Shown here: positions 16,798-25,800 of the stretch, piece by piece
How positions within the stretch are numbered: the stretch's first letter is position 1
Layout of the letters: each line of letters starts with the position of its first letter
Assembly (NCBI RefSeq): GCF_016587415.1
Contig: NZ_BNJI01000002.1
Span: 2,046,001-2,110,000 of the forward strand
Direction of reading: 5' to 3'
Origin: Ktedonobacter sp. SOSP1-85
Lineage (GTDB): Bacteria; Chloroflexota; Ktedonobacteria; Ktedonobacterales; Ktedonobacteraceae
Length of the DNA: 64,000 nucleotides
Notes under the pieces: generated by a model
The model's input: the letters and a program-made list of their open reading frames with translations, nothing else
Database searches by the model: none
Told to the model about the DNA's origin: nothing
Translations under genes and position numbers: made by a program

Positions 16798-19428
16798 GTG
16801 ACGCCAATTCTTGCCACGAAACTGTATGTCCCTCGGCTTCGGCCTCAAGTTGTCATCCGCCCTCGCCTGCTCGAGCGGCTGAACGGGGGGCTGCATCGCA
16901 AGCTGATCCTCATCTCTGCCCCTGCCGGCTTTGGGAAGACCACGTTGGTCAGTGAATGGGTTCTCGGGTGCGAGCGTCCGACTGCCTGGCTGTCATTGGA
17001 CGAAGGGGATAATGACCCCACACGCTTTCTGACATACCTCGTCGCTGCTTTGCAGACGATTGTGGCGACGATTGGAGAAGGAGTGTCGGGCGTGCTCCGA
17101 TCGCCTCAGCCACCGCCAACCGAAGCGATTTTGACGGCTCTGCTCAATGACCTGACCACCATCTCAGACCATTTCGTCCTCGTCCTTGACGACTACCACA
17201 TGATTGATGCCAAACCGGTTGACCATATTCTCACCTTTCTGCTCGAGCATCTGCCACCACACATGCACCTGGTCATCGCCACCCGTGAGGATCCCCATCT
17301 TCCCCTGGCTCGGTTACGTGTCCGGGACCAATTGACCGAACTGCGCGTTGCTGACTTGCGTTTTACCCCCTCCGAAGCCACCGAGTTTTTCACCTGGGGA
17401 ATGGGCCTCACACTCTCAGCGGAAGACATCGCGCTGCTCTCAAGGCGCACTGAAGGCTGGATTGCTGGCCTGCAATTAGCCGCGATTTCCCTGCAGGGAC
17501 AGCAAGACGCCACCAGCTTCATCAGATCTTTCACTGGCAGCCATCATTTCGTGATGGACTATCTGGTTGAAGAAGTTCTCGGTCAACAGACCGCACGTGT
17601 CCAGACATTCTTGCTGCGTACGTCCATCCTCGGCCGCCTGTGCGGCCCTCTTTGTGATGCCATTCTGATGGATCCCTCTGTTTCCGGGCAAGAAACCCTG
17701 GAATATCTCGAACACGCCAATCTGTTCATCGTCGCCCTGGACAATGAGCGGTGTTGGTACCGCTATCATCATCTCTTTGCTGATGCGCTTCGGCAGCGAC
17801 TACAGCAGTGCACCGCTTTGTCTCCAGGGGATGTGGCCGAATTACACAGACGTGCTAGCCTCTGGTATGAAGACCATGGCCTGGAGCTTGAAGCGTTTCA
17901 CCATGCTGCTGCCACCAATGATGTTGAGCACGCCGCGCACCTGTTGGAAGGAAAGGGAATGCCCCTGCACTTTCGTGGCGCAGTGGCCCCAGTCCTGAAC
18001 TGGCTGGAGTCGCTGCCAAAGGCGGCCCTGGATGCCAGGCCCTCGTTGTGGGTGATGTATGCCTCAGTGTTATCGATGACCAATCAACTGACCGGTGTCG
18101 AACAAAAACTGCAAGCTGCCGAAGCAGCTCTGCAAGGCGCTGAGCTAGACGACAAGACTCGAAACCTCGTGGGGCATATTGCCGCTATACGAGCCTTGTT
18201 GGCCGCCACTCAGAACCAGGTAGAACCCATCATTGCCCAGTCGCGCCGCGCTCTGGAGTACCTGCACCCCGACAACCTGCCTGTTCGCACTGCTACGACT
18301 TGGAAGCTGGGGTGGGCCTACCAACTCCAGGGAGACCGTGCCGCAGCCAGCCGGGCCTATGCCGAAGCTATATCTATCAGTCAGGCGTCCGGGAATACCA
18401 TCATTTACCTATCGGCTACCGTCGGCTTGGGCACCATACAGGAAGCAGACAACCAGCTCTCTCTGGCAGCCCAGACCTACCGGCGCGTCCTGCAAGTGGC
18501 AGGCGACCCGCCGCAGCCAGCTGCTAGCGAAGCGCATCTTGGCCTGGCCCGTATCTGCTACGAATGGAATGACCTGGATGCTGCTCAACAGCACGCGCAG
18601 CAGGGCATCCAATTGGCGCGGCAGATAGAAAACACTGACAGATTTGTTGCTGGTGAGGTGTTGCTCGCACGCCTGAAATTGGCCCAGGGAGATGTGGCCG
18701 GCGCGGCTGCGCTGCTAGCTGAGGCCGGTCAATCTGTGCGCGAGCAGAACTTCATGTATCGCCTGCCTGAGGTGGCTGCCGCACAAGTGCTTCTGTTGCT
18801 GCACGAGGGCAATCTGGCGGCAGCTGCTCATCTGGCTCAGATGCACGAACTTCCCATCAGCCAAGCCCGAGTATACCTGGCCCGGGGAAACACATCCGCA
18901 GCACTGGCGGTGCTCTCTCCCTGGCGACGATTGGTGGAGGCAAAGGGGTGGGAGGATGAACGGCTCAAGGTGAGGGTGCTCCAGGTGGTCGCTCTCCAGG
19001 CGCATGGCGAACAGGACAAGGCGGTGCACCTGCTCTTAGATGCGCTGACGATAGCTGAGCCTTCCGGCTTCATTCGTCTCTTTGTTGACGAAGGCCTCCC
19101 GATGGCTCAACTCTTGGCTAAAGCCGGGGCTATTGGGATAATGCCGGACTACATCGGGAAATTGCTGGTTGTATGTGAAGCTGAGAAACAGAAGCGCGAA
19201 GACCAATCGTCTCGGCCTCCTGCCCAGTCCCTGATCGAGCCGCTCAGCCAACGCGAGTTAGAAGTCCTCCACCTCATTGCTCAAGGACTCTCGAACCAAG
19301 AGATAAGCGAGCGGCTTTTCCTCGCCCTGGACACGGTGAAAGGACACAATCGGAAAATCTTTGGCAAACTCCACGTCCAAAGGCGCACCGAAGCGGTTGC
19401 ACGTGCCCGTGAGTTGGGTCTGTTGTAG
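16798..19428 (+). CDS. MalT-like LuxR-family transcriptional regulator
   Basis: An 876-residue signal-transduction ATPase regulator. The N-terminal P-loop is SAPAGFGKTTLVSEW (about residues 40-54), Walker B is FVLVLDDYHMID, and LARLRVRDQLTELRVADLRF follows. A winged-helix and long TPR-like helical array fills the middle, and a LuxR helix-turn-helix ends the protein (LSQRELEVLHLIAQGLSNQE, then ISERLFLALDTVKGHNRKIF). The family senses an inducer through the TPR region and activates transcription as an ATP-bound oligomer. The start is GTG 16798 with a purine-rich leader. No adjacent co-directional target gene is evident; the next gene is an IS on the other strand. Confidence 0.92.
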   Translation: MTPILATKLYVPRLRPQVVIRPRLLERLNGGLHRKLILISAPAGFGKTTLVSEWVLGCERPTAWLSLDEGDNDPTRFLTYLVAALQTIVATIGEGVSGVLRSPQPPPTEAILTALLNDLTTISDHFVLVLDDYHMIDAKPVDHILTFLLEHLPPHMHLVIATREDPHLPLARLRVRDQLTELRVADLRFTPSEATEFFTWGMGLTLSAEDIALLSRRTEGWIAGLQLAAISLQGQQDATSFIRSFTGSHHFVMDYLVEEVLGQQTARVQTFLLRTSILGRLCGPLCDAILMDPSVSGQETLEYLEHANLFIVALDNERCWYRYHHLFADALRQRLQQCTALSPGDVAELHRRASLWYEDHGLELEAFHHAAATNDVEHAAHLLEGKGMPLHFRGAVAPVLNWLESLPKAALDARPSLWVMYASVLSMTNQLTGVEQKLQAAEAALQGAELDDKTRNLVGHIAAIRALLAATQNQVEPIIAQSRRALEYLHPDNLPVRTATTWKLGWAYQLQGDRAAASRAYAEAISISQASGNTIIYLSATVGLGTIQEADNQLSLAAQTYRRVLQVAGDPPQPAASEAHLGLARICYEWNDLDAAQQHAQQGIQLARQIENTDRFVAGEVLLARLKLAQGDVAGAAALLAEAGQSVREQNFMYRLPEVAAAQVLLLLHEGNLAAAAHLAQMHELPISQARVYLARGNTSAALAVLSPWRRLVEAKGWEDERLKVRVLQVVALQAHGEQDKAVHLLLDALTIAEPSGFIRLFVDEGLPMAQLLAKAGAIGIMPDYIGKLLVVCEAEKQKREDQSSRPPAQSLIEPLSQRELEVLHLIAQGLSNQEISERLFLALDTVKGHNRKIFGKLHVQRRTEAVARARELGLL

Positions 19429-19441
19429 CCTCAACGTCAGT

Positions 19442-19630
19442 TTACTCACGCACATAATATCCGCGAACTGCCCGCAAGCGGTCCATGAAGCCAAAGCCTG
19501 AGTCCTTCTTCTCTCTTACTACCTCCGCAACAACACGCCAAACAACACTTTCGTGTCTCGACGCGAATACTGGAATGGAGCTACACTCCTTGTAGATTAA
19601 GCAAGCTGCACAGACGGTTTTGACTGGCCG
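19442..19630 (-). other. possible 3' fragment of a disrupted gene
   Basis: The minus strand reads PVKTVCAACLIYKECSSIPV then FASRHESVVWRVVAEVVREK and RLRAVRGYYVRE before a stop at 19442. The composition looks protein-like and the frame ends abruptly at the IS605 right end, as if the element cut it. No family was recognised; it may be chance. Confidence 0.25.
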
Positions 19631-19642
19631 CATTGACATCCT

Positions 19643-19663
19643 CCCCATGGCTAAAGCCAGGGG
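19643..19663. repeat. right-end hairpin of IS200/IS605-type element
   Basis: CCCCATGGC-TAAA-GCCAGGGG, a classical IS200/IS605 subterminal palindrome, just outside the 3' end of the minus-strand tnpB. Confidence 0.65.
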
Positions 19664-19673
19664 ATTCCTCGAG

Positions 19674-20855
19674 TCACCTCGAGGGTTTCCTGCTTCGTGG
19701 AGTCTTGCCCAAACGAGCCAAAACCCGTCCAGGTCTTACGGACTCTCCACAGGCGTTAAGGACCGTGAGCCCCACGGTCACAATATTCTTGGCAGCATTG
19801 ATGTCGCGGTCATGGTGGACACCACACCCTGGGCAGTCCCATTGACGAACATCAAGCGGTAAGGAGGTGAGAATATGCCCACACGCGAAACATCGCTTAC
19901 TGGAGGGATACCACTTGTCAATCTTGACCAGGTTTCGACCATACCAGTCTGCCTTGTATTCCAATTGGGACACAAACTCGGACCAACCCACATCGCTGAT
20001 CGCTTTGCTCAGGGTTGGATGCTTGACCATGTTCTTGACTGCCAACGACTCGACACACACCACTTGGTTTTCGCGTATGAGTCGGGTCGAGAGTTTCTGC
20101 AGGAAGTCACGGCGGCGATCAGCGATACGGGCATGCATGCGTGCAACTTTGAGACGTGCCTTGTCCCGATTCTTGGACCCCTTTTTCTTCTTGGCATGGC
20201 GACGTTGGGCTATTGCCAGTCTCTTTTCATCCTTGTGGAAGAACCTGGGGCTGCCCACCACTTCGCCTGTCGAGAGGGCCACAAAGGACTTCAAGCCAAG
20301 ATCAGCACCAATCGCCTGCTTCTTGGCAGGCAACGGGTCTATATCATCTTCTACCAGAATGCTGATGAAGTAGCGATTCGCGCAATCCTTGGTGATGGTA
20401 ACACTCGAAGGGGTTGCATCTTTTGGCAGAGGGCGCGACCAGCGTATATCGAGCGGTTCACTCATCTTGGCAAGCGTGATACCCCCATCGCGCCAGATGA
20501 ACGCATTGGCGGCATAGGTAGCCGATTGTCTATTTCGTTTTTTGTGGAAGGTTGGGTACTTGGCACGTCCCTCAAAGAAGTTGAGGAATGCCTTATCCAG
20601 ATGACGCAAGGCTTGTTGCAAGGGAACAGAAGAGGCTTCCGAGAGCCAGCGAGAGTCTTCTTGCTTTTTGAGTTCGGTCAACCGTTCACTCAAGTCTTTG
20701 TAGGAGAGGCGTCTGTGCTCGTTGTAGTAGGAATCGGTCTTTTGACGCAATGCCCAATTATAGACGAAGCGACAACATCCAAAGGTACAAGCAAGAATAT
20801 GCTGTTGTCCTGGCGTAGGATAGACGCGGTATTTATACGCTCTCTTCTGTTTCAT
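19674..20855 (-). CDS. tnpB: TnpB RNA-guided nuclease, IS1341-type
   Basis: A 393-residue compact TnpB: CTFGCCRFVYNWALRQK near the start, RuvC-I AIGADLGLKSFVALS, RuvC-II VVCVESLAVKNM, helix GWSEFVSQLEYKADWYG, zinc ribbon CFACG with CPGCG, RuvC-III HDRDINAAKNI. All catalytic residues are present. No tnpA is nearby. Palindromes at 19643-19663 and 20939-20959 bracket an element of about 1.3 kb inserted between the LuxR gene and the oxidoreductase gene. Confidence 0.93.
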   Translation of the reverse strand: MKQKRAYKYRVYPTPGQQHILACTFGCCRFVYNWALRQKTDSYYNEHRRLSYKDLSERLTELKKQEDSRWLSEASSVPLQQALRHLDKAFLNFFEGRAKYPTFHKKRNRQSATYAANAFIWRDGGITLAKMSEPLDIRWSRPLPKDATPSSVTITKDCANRYFISILVEDDIDPLPAKKQAIGADLGLKSFVALSTGEVVGSPRFFHKDEKRLAIAQRRHAKKKKGSKNRDKARLKVARMHARIADRRRDFLQKLSTRLIRENQVVCVESLAVKNMVKHPTLSKAISDVGWSEFVSQLEYKADWYGRNLVKIDKWYPSSKRCFACGHILTSLPLDVRQWDCPGCGVHHDRDINAAKNIVTVGLTVLNACGESVRPGRVLARLGKTPRSRKPSR

Positions 20856-20862
20856 AGCTTAC

Positions 20863-20891
20863 ATGATAGCAGAAAAGGTGCAAAAAGTCAA
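20863..20891 (-). promoter_or_regulatory. promoter for leaderless minus-strand tnpB
   Basis: On the minus strand TTGACT (20891-20886), a 17-base spacer and TATCAT (20868-20863), with the ATG (20855) 7 bases beyond. Same leaderless geometry as the other transposon genes here. Confidence 0.65.
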
Positions 20892-20938
20892 CGGTATCCA
20901 CCCAACCCAAACCGCCTACAAAGGAACGGCCCTTCTAT

Positions 20939-20959
20939 CCCCATGTCTAAAGGCAGGGG
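20939..20959. repeat. left-end hairpin of the same IS200/IS605-type element
   Basis: CCCCATGTCTAAAGGCAGGGG folds with CCCC/GGGG and inner pairs. It matches the right-end palindrome at 19643-19663 in form and sits just upstream of the tnpB promoter. Confidence 0.6.
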
Positions 20960-21024
20960 TTTTACGGGCCGGTTTGATAAACGCCTCTGAAATTGATCGC
21001 ATGAAAGCAACTTGGAGGAAACTC

Positions 21025-22017
21025 ATGAAAGCGATTGTCTACGCACGATATGGATCACCGGATGTTCTTCAGTTCAAAGAGGTGGAGAAACCTGCTCCCA
21101 AGGACGATGAAGTCTTGATAAAAGTGTATGCGGCGGCCGCGAACGCAGCAGACTGGCATCTCTTGAGAGGTGACCCGTTTTTGCTTCGCCTGGGCTCTGG
21201 GCTTCTCAAGCCTACAAACAAGATACTCGGAGCTGACATAGCGGGGCGGGTTGAAGCGGTTGGCAGAAACGTCAAGCAGTTTCAGCCAGGTGATGAGGTT
21301 TTCGGAGACCTATCCGGGTGTGGTTGGGGCGGTTTTGCTGAGTATGTATGTGCTCGCGAAGATGCGTTGGTGTTGAAACCGGCCAATATGGACTTCGAGC
21401 AAGTTGCGGCCGTCCCTGTAGCGGGAGTCACCGCCCTGCAAGGCCTTCGCGATAAAGGACAGATTCAGCCGGGGCAGAAGGTTTTGATTTATGGTGCGTC
21501 TGGTGGCGTGGGTACGTTTGCAGTGCAGATTGCCAAATCATATGGTGCTGAAGTGACTGGCGTGTGCAGTACGAAGAATGTGGACATGATGCGTTCGATA
21601 GGTGCAGACCATGTCATTGATTATACCAGGGAAGATTTCACCAAAAATGGGCAACAGTATGACCTGATTCTTGCTGCTAACGGATATCATCCGATTTCAG
21701 CGTATAAATGTGCATTAAGTCCTAAGGGCGTGTATGTCATGACCGGCGGTTCCATGGCTCAAATGTTCCAGGCCATGCTCCTGGGACCATGGATATCAAT
21801 GACCGGGAGAAAGAAAATGGGAAATTTGTTGATGAAACCAAACAAGCAAGATTTGGCTTTCATGAGTGAGCTTCTTGAAGCTGGCAAGGTCGTCCCGGTG
21901 ATCGATAGACGTTACCCGTTACGTGAGACGGCTGAGGCTATCCGGTATCTTGAAGAAGGACACGCGAAAGGAAAAGTTATTATTACAGTAGAACAGAACA
22001 ACGCAAACTCACTGTGA
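21025..22017 (+). CDS. MDR-family NAD(P)-dependent oxidoreductase (quinone reductase-like)
   Basis: About 330 residues. MKAIVYARYGSPDVLQFKEV starts a medium-chain dehydrogenase; ILGADIAGRVEAVG and FQPGDEVFGD follow, then AAVPVAGVTALQGLRDKG and the nucleotide-binding VLIYGASGGVGTFAVQIAKS. The zinc-binding cysteines of alcohol dehydrogenases are absent, pointing to the zinc-independent quinone reductase branch, which reduces quinones or enones with NADPH. GGAGG at 21014-21018 selects the ATG at 21025. The TnpB element ends about 65 bases upstream, so the native promoter may have been displaced. Confidence 0.9.
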   Translation: MKAIVYARYGSPDVLQFKEVEKPAPKDDEVLIKVYAAAANAADWHLLRGDPFLLRLGSGLLKPTNKILGADIAGRVEAVGRNVKQFQPGDEVFGDLSGCGWGGFAEYVCAREDALVLKPANMDFEQVAAVPVAGVTALQGLRDKGQIQPGQKVLIYGASGGVGTFAVQIAKSYGAEVTGVCSTKNVDMMRSIGADHVIDYTREDFTKNGQQYDLILAANGYHPISAYKCALSPKGVYVMTGGSMAQMFQAMLLGPWISMTGRKKMGNLLMKPNKQDLAFMSELLEAGKVVPVIDRRYPLRETAEAIRYLEEGHAKGKVIITVEQNNANSL

Positions 22018-22252
22018 ATTCCAACGTAAAATTGATCACTCTAGCACAGTTCTGCCAGGACTCTGAGGATGATTTGGCTGAGAGATTATACATGGAGTAG
22101 GCTTGTGAGAGGAAAATGATCAAGCGGCTTCAGATCTGTACATTAGATTTGTGATAAACAGAATTTTTCAGTGTTACCTGCATGGTGCACTATTGCAGCA
22201 TATAGCAAAGGCAGACAAGTGATCTAGAGTATTGTAGGTTCTGCCAAATGGA

Positions 22253-23128
22253 TCAACCTGACATGACAGGAGTACAAGGCTGGCGGAACCGATATCCCAC
22301 TCCTGTAATTGTTTCGAGATAGAGCGGCTGCCCGGGATCCTCTTCCAGTTTGAGGCGCAGGGTATGGAGGTAAACACGAAGGTAATCGATTTCCTCATGA
22401 TATCCTGCGCCCCAGACGGTGTGAAGCAATGACTGATGGGTGAGTACCTTCCTCCCTTCGCGCATGAGGGTGAAGAGCAAGGTGCACTCTATGGGAGTGA
22501 GGCGAAGCATCTGCCCCCGAACGACGATGCACCGCTCTGTGCACAGCAAGCGAATTTGCCCGTCCTCGCTTTCAAGCGCAGAGCAAGGGCCGATGTGTCG
22601 TGAGGTTTCATAAGAGGCTGCGATCGATGCTCGATAACGCCTGGCATGACCGTGTAAGCGGGCGTGGAGTTCCAGCTTCCCACAGGAAAAGAAGACATAA
22701 TCGTCGGCGCCAGCATCGAGCATCCTGACGATGTGGGCTTCCTCTTCCACTTCAGAACAGATCACGACTGGCGTGCGAGGCGTGATCTGGCGAATCTGTT
22801 GCACATCGTATGTGTGAGTACAGCAGGCAAGCCAGACATCGGGTTGCATTAGTCGAACCGCCATAGTGGAGGCACTACTTCCCAGATGAGCCAGATGCGT
22901 CACCTTGAAATGGCCTCCTCGTAACTGTGGCCGCAGCATGCGTGCTTCTTCCTGCTTACTGAGGAGAAGAAGGCGAGGAGGGTGTAGTGGCACTGTCTCT
23001 ATGGCGTCTCCTGCGTTCATAGCCTGTTTCCCCTTTCCTTTCTTCGTTAAGGCCGTATTTTCGGGGGTCGAGATGTGCAAGCAGAAAACGTCCGCGTACA
23101 CGATATGAAGATCAAGGGGTTGCCTCAT
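22253..23128 (-). CDS. OmpR/PhoB-type response regulator with degenerate receiver
   Basis: A 291-residue protein. Residues about 50-150 follow the receiver fold (PRLLLLSKQEEARMLRPQL ... PRTPVVICSEVEEEAHIVRM then LDAGADDYVFF), but the phospho-accepting Asp site is lost: MQPDVWLACCTHTYD stands where PDLVLLDxxLP is expected. The C-terminus is an intact winged helix (MLRLTPIECTLLFTLMREGR, HQSLLHTVWG, YLRVYLHTLRLKLEEDPGQP, TGVGYRF). It probably works without phosphorylation. The ATG overlaps the stop of the preceding gene (ATGA), so translation is coupled. A broken paralogue lies at 40740-41501. Confidence 0.85.
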   Translation of the reverse strand: MRQPLDLHIVYADVFCLHISTPENTALTKKGKGKQAMNAGDAIETVPLHPPRLLLLSKQEEARMLRPQLRGGHFKVTHLAHLGSSASTMAVRLMQPDVWLACCTHTYDVQQIRQITPRTPVVICSEVEEEAHIVRMLDAGADDYVFFSCGKLELHARLHGHARRYRASIAASYETSRHIGPCSALESEDGQIRLLCTERCIVVRGQMLRLTPIECTLLFTLMREGRKVLTHQSLLHTVWGAGYHEEIDYLRVYLHTLRLKLEEDPGQPLYLETITGVGYRFRQPCTPVMSG

Positions 23129-23442
23129 GATGCTCTTTGCTGCCAGGTCATCAGGTTTTGCTTGTGAAGGATCCGGATGAAGCGCTCGACCTCATCAAGC
23201 GATAACCTAAGCAGGTGCGCAATGTCCCGGGAGGTCCGCTGCCCATTGCTGAGCAAAAAGACGTGGCGCATACGGACCGGCAGCGAGGCAAGAGGTGCTT
23301 TCTCAACGGGGACAGCATGGAGGGGAACACGAACTGTTTCTTCAGTATTTCCGCTGGCGGTGAAGGTCGATGGACGATGGGCATTTCTTCCAGGAATGTT
23401 TTGCGGTTGTTCCTGCCAGGAATGTGGAGTATGCATATGCAT
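23125..23442 (-). CDS. small winged-helix-like protein co-transcribed with the response regulator
   Basis: A 105-residue protein. The first half is low complexity; the second half, LPVRMRHVFLLSNGQRTSRD then IAHLLRLSLDEVERFIRILH, looks like a small helix-turn-helix of the type found in proteins that evaluate how many times a domain is regulated (PilZ/FrzS-neighbour-like), but no exact family is recognised. The stop overlaps the start of the response-regulator gene by 4 bases, so the two form an operon and likely act together. Confidence 0.6.
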   Translation of the reverse strand: MHMHTPHSWQEQPQNIPGRNAHRPSTFTASGNTEETVRVPLHAVPVEKAPLASLPVRMRHVFLLSNGQRTSRDIAHLLRLSLDEVERFIRILHKQNLMTWQQRAS

Positions 23443-24089
23443 AGCGCTGCCTCTTCTCTCTTTGCTTAAAAAATTATGTTTTGTCGATGCAACCTGTGTA
23501 TTTCATTGCGGTTTTCATCAAATCGAGGCAGGAGACCTCCGCATTCATGTGCGGGGAGGAATGCCGAGTCCTTTTTAGGCGCATGGGTGGCGGGGTCTGT
23601 CCTCTTCTTTCCGGTTTTACTGTGTTGAAGAAGAATAGATATAGAGAAGCTTAAGAACAGGTCAGCACAAAGGCACTCCTCTGACTCAAGAGAAACTGCT
23701 TGTGATGTGTGGCTACCCGCATCAGTCGCGCCTGTTCAGCATGTCAGGAACCCTACCTGCTAGCTCAACCTGCGAGAACCCTTTCCTGGTGGGGCGACTC
23801 TCTACGGAGAGGGCGGCTGGTCTCGCCCCCTTCAGGGGGGTGAACCGCTTGTCGCCCGTCCTAGTGGCCTCTAGACTCGTCCTGTTGGTCAATGCGTCCA
23901 CCTCTGGTCCCCTGTGGAGGGGGAGGTGAGGTGCAAGCCTCTAGCTTTAGTTATGGGGTGTGGTGACGTTTGTCAATGCATCATATGTATTTCATTGCGG
24001 ATTTCATTCCCTTGCGGAATGAGGGCTTTCTTCTTGAAGATCTACGAGATGCTGTCATGTACCTCCGCATCGAATGCGGGGGCTTGCGG
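23443..24089. other. non-coding stretch with transposon-end-like hairpins and a 41-bp near repeat
   Basis: No gene seen. Copies of TTTGTCxATGCA-N5-TGTATTTCATTGCGG-N-TTTCAT lie at about 23479-23519 and 23968-24008 (roughly 33 of 41 identical). Each is followed by a hairpin built on CCTCCGCA (23538-23563 and 24060-24084). Further GC-rich stems occur at 23790-23935. This resembles two related IS200/IS605 or IscB element left ends, one nested beside the other. Confidence 0.45.
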
Positions 24090-24361
24090 GGGTGTTTGCG
24101 CCGTTCGCAGGCCCGAGACATGAGCAGACTCAGCCAGGGGAAGAGCATGCTCCTCCCATCGGGCTCCGATGCAAGCGAATACGGCACCGCCGATGTCCAT
24201 AGGCACGTTCAGGTGCTTCATCAGCCTGAACCTCTGCGGGGAAGCGTTAAAAGGTGTAGAGGGAGAAGCCGGTGCGCTTTCCAACAAACCGCTTGCACAC
24301 ATTGTCGAGGTGAGCATTACCCGCGTAAGCGGAGGCCCGCAAGGGCACAAAGGAAGGAACC
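24090..24361 (+). ncRNA. probable IscB omegaRNA upstream of iscB
   Basis: IscB omegaRNAs are transcribed from the region just 5' of the gene. Here 270 bases without coding potential contain stems such as GTTCAGG/CCTGAAC (about 24208-24233) and the GC-rich GCGTAAGCGGAGGCCCGCAA close to the start codon. The extent is a guess from position; the guide would be at its 5' end. Confidence 0.4.
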
Positions 24362-24937
24362 ATGTCCAACGTCTTTGTCTTAGATACGCTCAAGCAAGCG
24401 CTGACCCCGGTCCATCCGGGGCGAGCACGTCGATTGCTCGCCACCGGAAAGGCAGCCGTCTATCGGACCGCTCCCTTTACCATCATCCTCACGCGGGAGG
24501 TCGAGCATCCTGCTCCCGCCCCGCTGCGGCTCAAAATCGATCCGGGAGCCCGCACCACGGGGTTGGCGCTGGTGGATGACGCGGGCGAGGAGGTTGTCTG
24601 GGCCGCCGAACTCACCCATCGGGGCGCCGCGATCAAAAAAGCCCTGGACACCCGCCGGGCAGTGCGCCGAGGGCGCCGATCCCGCAAGACCCGCTATCGC
24701 GCCCCGCGCTTTGCCAACCGGAGGAGGAGAGCTGGCTGGCTGCCCCCCTCGCTCCTCTCGCGGGTGGAAAACATTCTCGCCTGGGTCACGCGAATCAGCA
24801 GGGTCGCGCACGTGAGCGCGCTCTCCCAGGAACTGGTGCGCTTCGACCTGCAGAAGTTGGAGTGCCCGGACATCTCCGGTATCGAGTATCAGCAGGGCAC
24901 CTTGTTCGGCTATGAAGTGCGGGAGTATTGCCTGGAG
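24362..24937 (+). CDS. iscB: IscB RNA-guided nuclease, exon 1 (PLMP, RuvC-I, bridge helix, RuvC-II)
   Basis: The first 192 codons of an IscB. MSNVFVLDTLKQALTPVHPG, RARRLLATGKAAVYR and APFTIIL form the PLMP domain; LKIDPGARTTGLALV is RuvC-I with its Asp; RRGRRSRKTRYRAPRF and ANRRRRAGWLPPSLLSRVEN form the bridge helix; and DISGIEYQQGTLFGYEVREY is RuvC-II with its Glu. Codon 192 (Glu, 24935-24937) is followed by GTGCGCC, a group II intron 5' end. Without splicing the frame ends at 24958 after seven intron codons. Joining to 25801 gives LEKWGRACAYCG, the normal IscB sequence, and a 441-residue protein. IscB is the ancestor-like relative of Cas9 and nicks both strands under omegaRNA guidance. AAGGAAGG before the ATG supports the start. 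Confidence 0.88.
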
Positions 24938-25800
24938 GTGCGCCAAGAAGCGCGATAATTGAAAGGCGAAAGCCAGAAGGGAGTGCAGTTCCTTCTTCCC
25001 TAAGCGGCACGCGGGGGATGACTACCACATCTCCGGTGTGAAGCCCGCCGACAAAGACGTGAAAGGGTGTAGCCCGAAATGCCCCGCTAGCGCCGAGGGA
25101 AAGAGTCTCTATGATGAGTGCAAACGAACCGCTGATGAGGCACCTAGAAGGTACAACCTGAGCGAAACGGGATGAAACGACAGGGACAGAGAGAGGTAGC
25201 GTCTACGGCGAGAAGGCGTGAACGGGTTCCTCCAGACCCTAACTGACTGTAGGCTGCACAACCTTCAGTCACTCTCTCTAGCGTCATCGGGGAGATGGCG
25301 TCAAGGTGTATAGGCGGCGTCTACGGAGAACTTGCTTTGAAACAATTGTCGTGAACTTGGGAACTGTCTTTATCGGCCCGGCAACGGGATGGGTAGGTAG
25401 ACTGAAGTGATAGAGACAGGGCGGAATGCTCGTAGTAGTCGGAGGAAGTCACGATCCTCTCACGGAGCGCGGAACAAGCCGCGTACAGGGCGAAGGAGCA
25501 TAGTCATATCGTTTGTGAGACCAGGCAACGCTGGCCTCGTCCAGGGATTTGTAATGGAAATAGTCAGAGTTCAGAAAAGTCTTGCAACAAAGGCTTTGTA
25601 CCAAGCTCAGAAAGGAGGAGGCAAACATGGAACGAGCAATCTCCAACTGCTCTGCCATGCCTGTCACACCACCACAGAGAGTTATGGGACAAGCCAGAAG
25701 ATATGAGGGAGAGCTGAATGCTCGGAAACGGGCACGTTCAGTTCGGTGGAGGGAGAAAACCCTCTCATCTCCGGATGAGATGCTAATTCCCCTATCCTTC
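24938..25800 (+). mobile_element. group II intron with internally deleted reverse transcriptase, inside iscB
   Basis: An 863-base intron. It starts GTGCGCC. It has a textbook 34-nt domain V at 25711-25744, where AGC pairs with GUU and a GAAA loop caps the stem (CTCGGAAACGGG). A hairpin-rich domain VI follows. EBS1 candidate CTCCAG (25230-25235) is complementary to the last six exon bases CTGGAG. The motif GGTGTGAAGCCCGCCGACAAAG lies 97 bases from the 5' end, as in the second intron at 58145. The 3' boundary at 25800 is inferred from the reading frame and the IscB family sequence; the last bases TTC do not match the usual AY end. Splicing would restore iscB exactly. Confidence 0.82.
25553..25706 (+). 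pseudogene. collapsed group II intron reverse transcriptase
   Basis: MEIVRVQKSLATKALYQ looks like an RT N-terminus and is joined directly, in frame, to KGGGKHGTSNLQLLCHACH then TTTESYG, which is the C-terminal HNH endonuclease end. All seven RT motifs and the maturase domain between them are missing, so about 400 residues were removed by one in-frame deletion. The intron therefore cannot encode its own maturase. Confidence 0.6.

Noticed and set aside
19875..20990. 371-codon open frame on the plus strand opposite the minus-strand tnpB
   Set aside because: It is the complement of a canonical TnpB with all catalytic motifs; its own sequence resembles nothing.
23443..24089. A coding gene in the 650-base gap before iscB
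   Set aside because: All frames are short and rich in stops, and the stretch is dominated by hairpins and transposon-end-like repeats.
24380..24946. 188-codon minus-strand frame opposite iscB exon 1
   Set aside because: High-GC coding sequence often leaves long antisense frames; the plus strand has clear IscB motifs.
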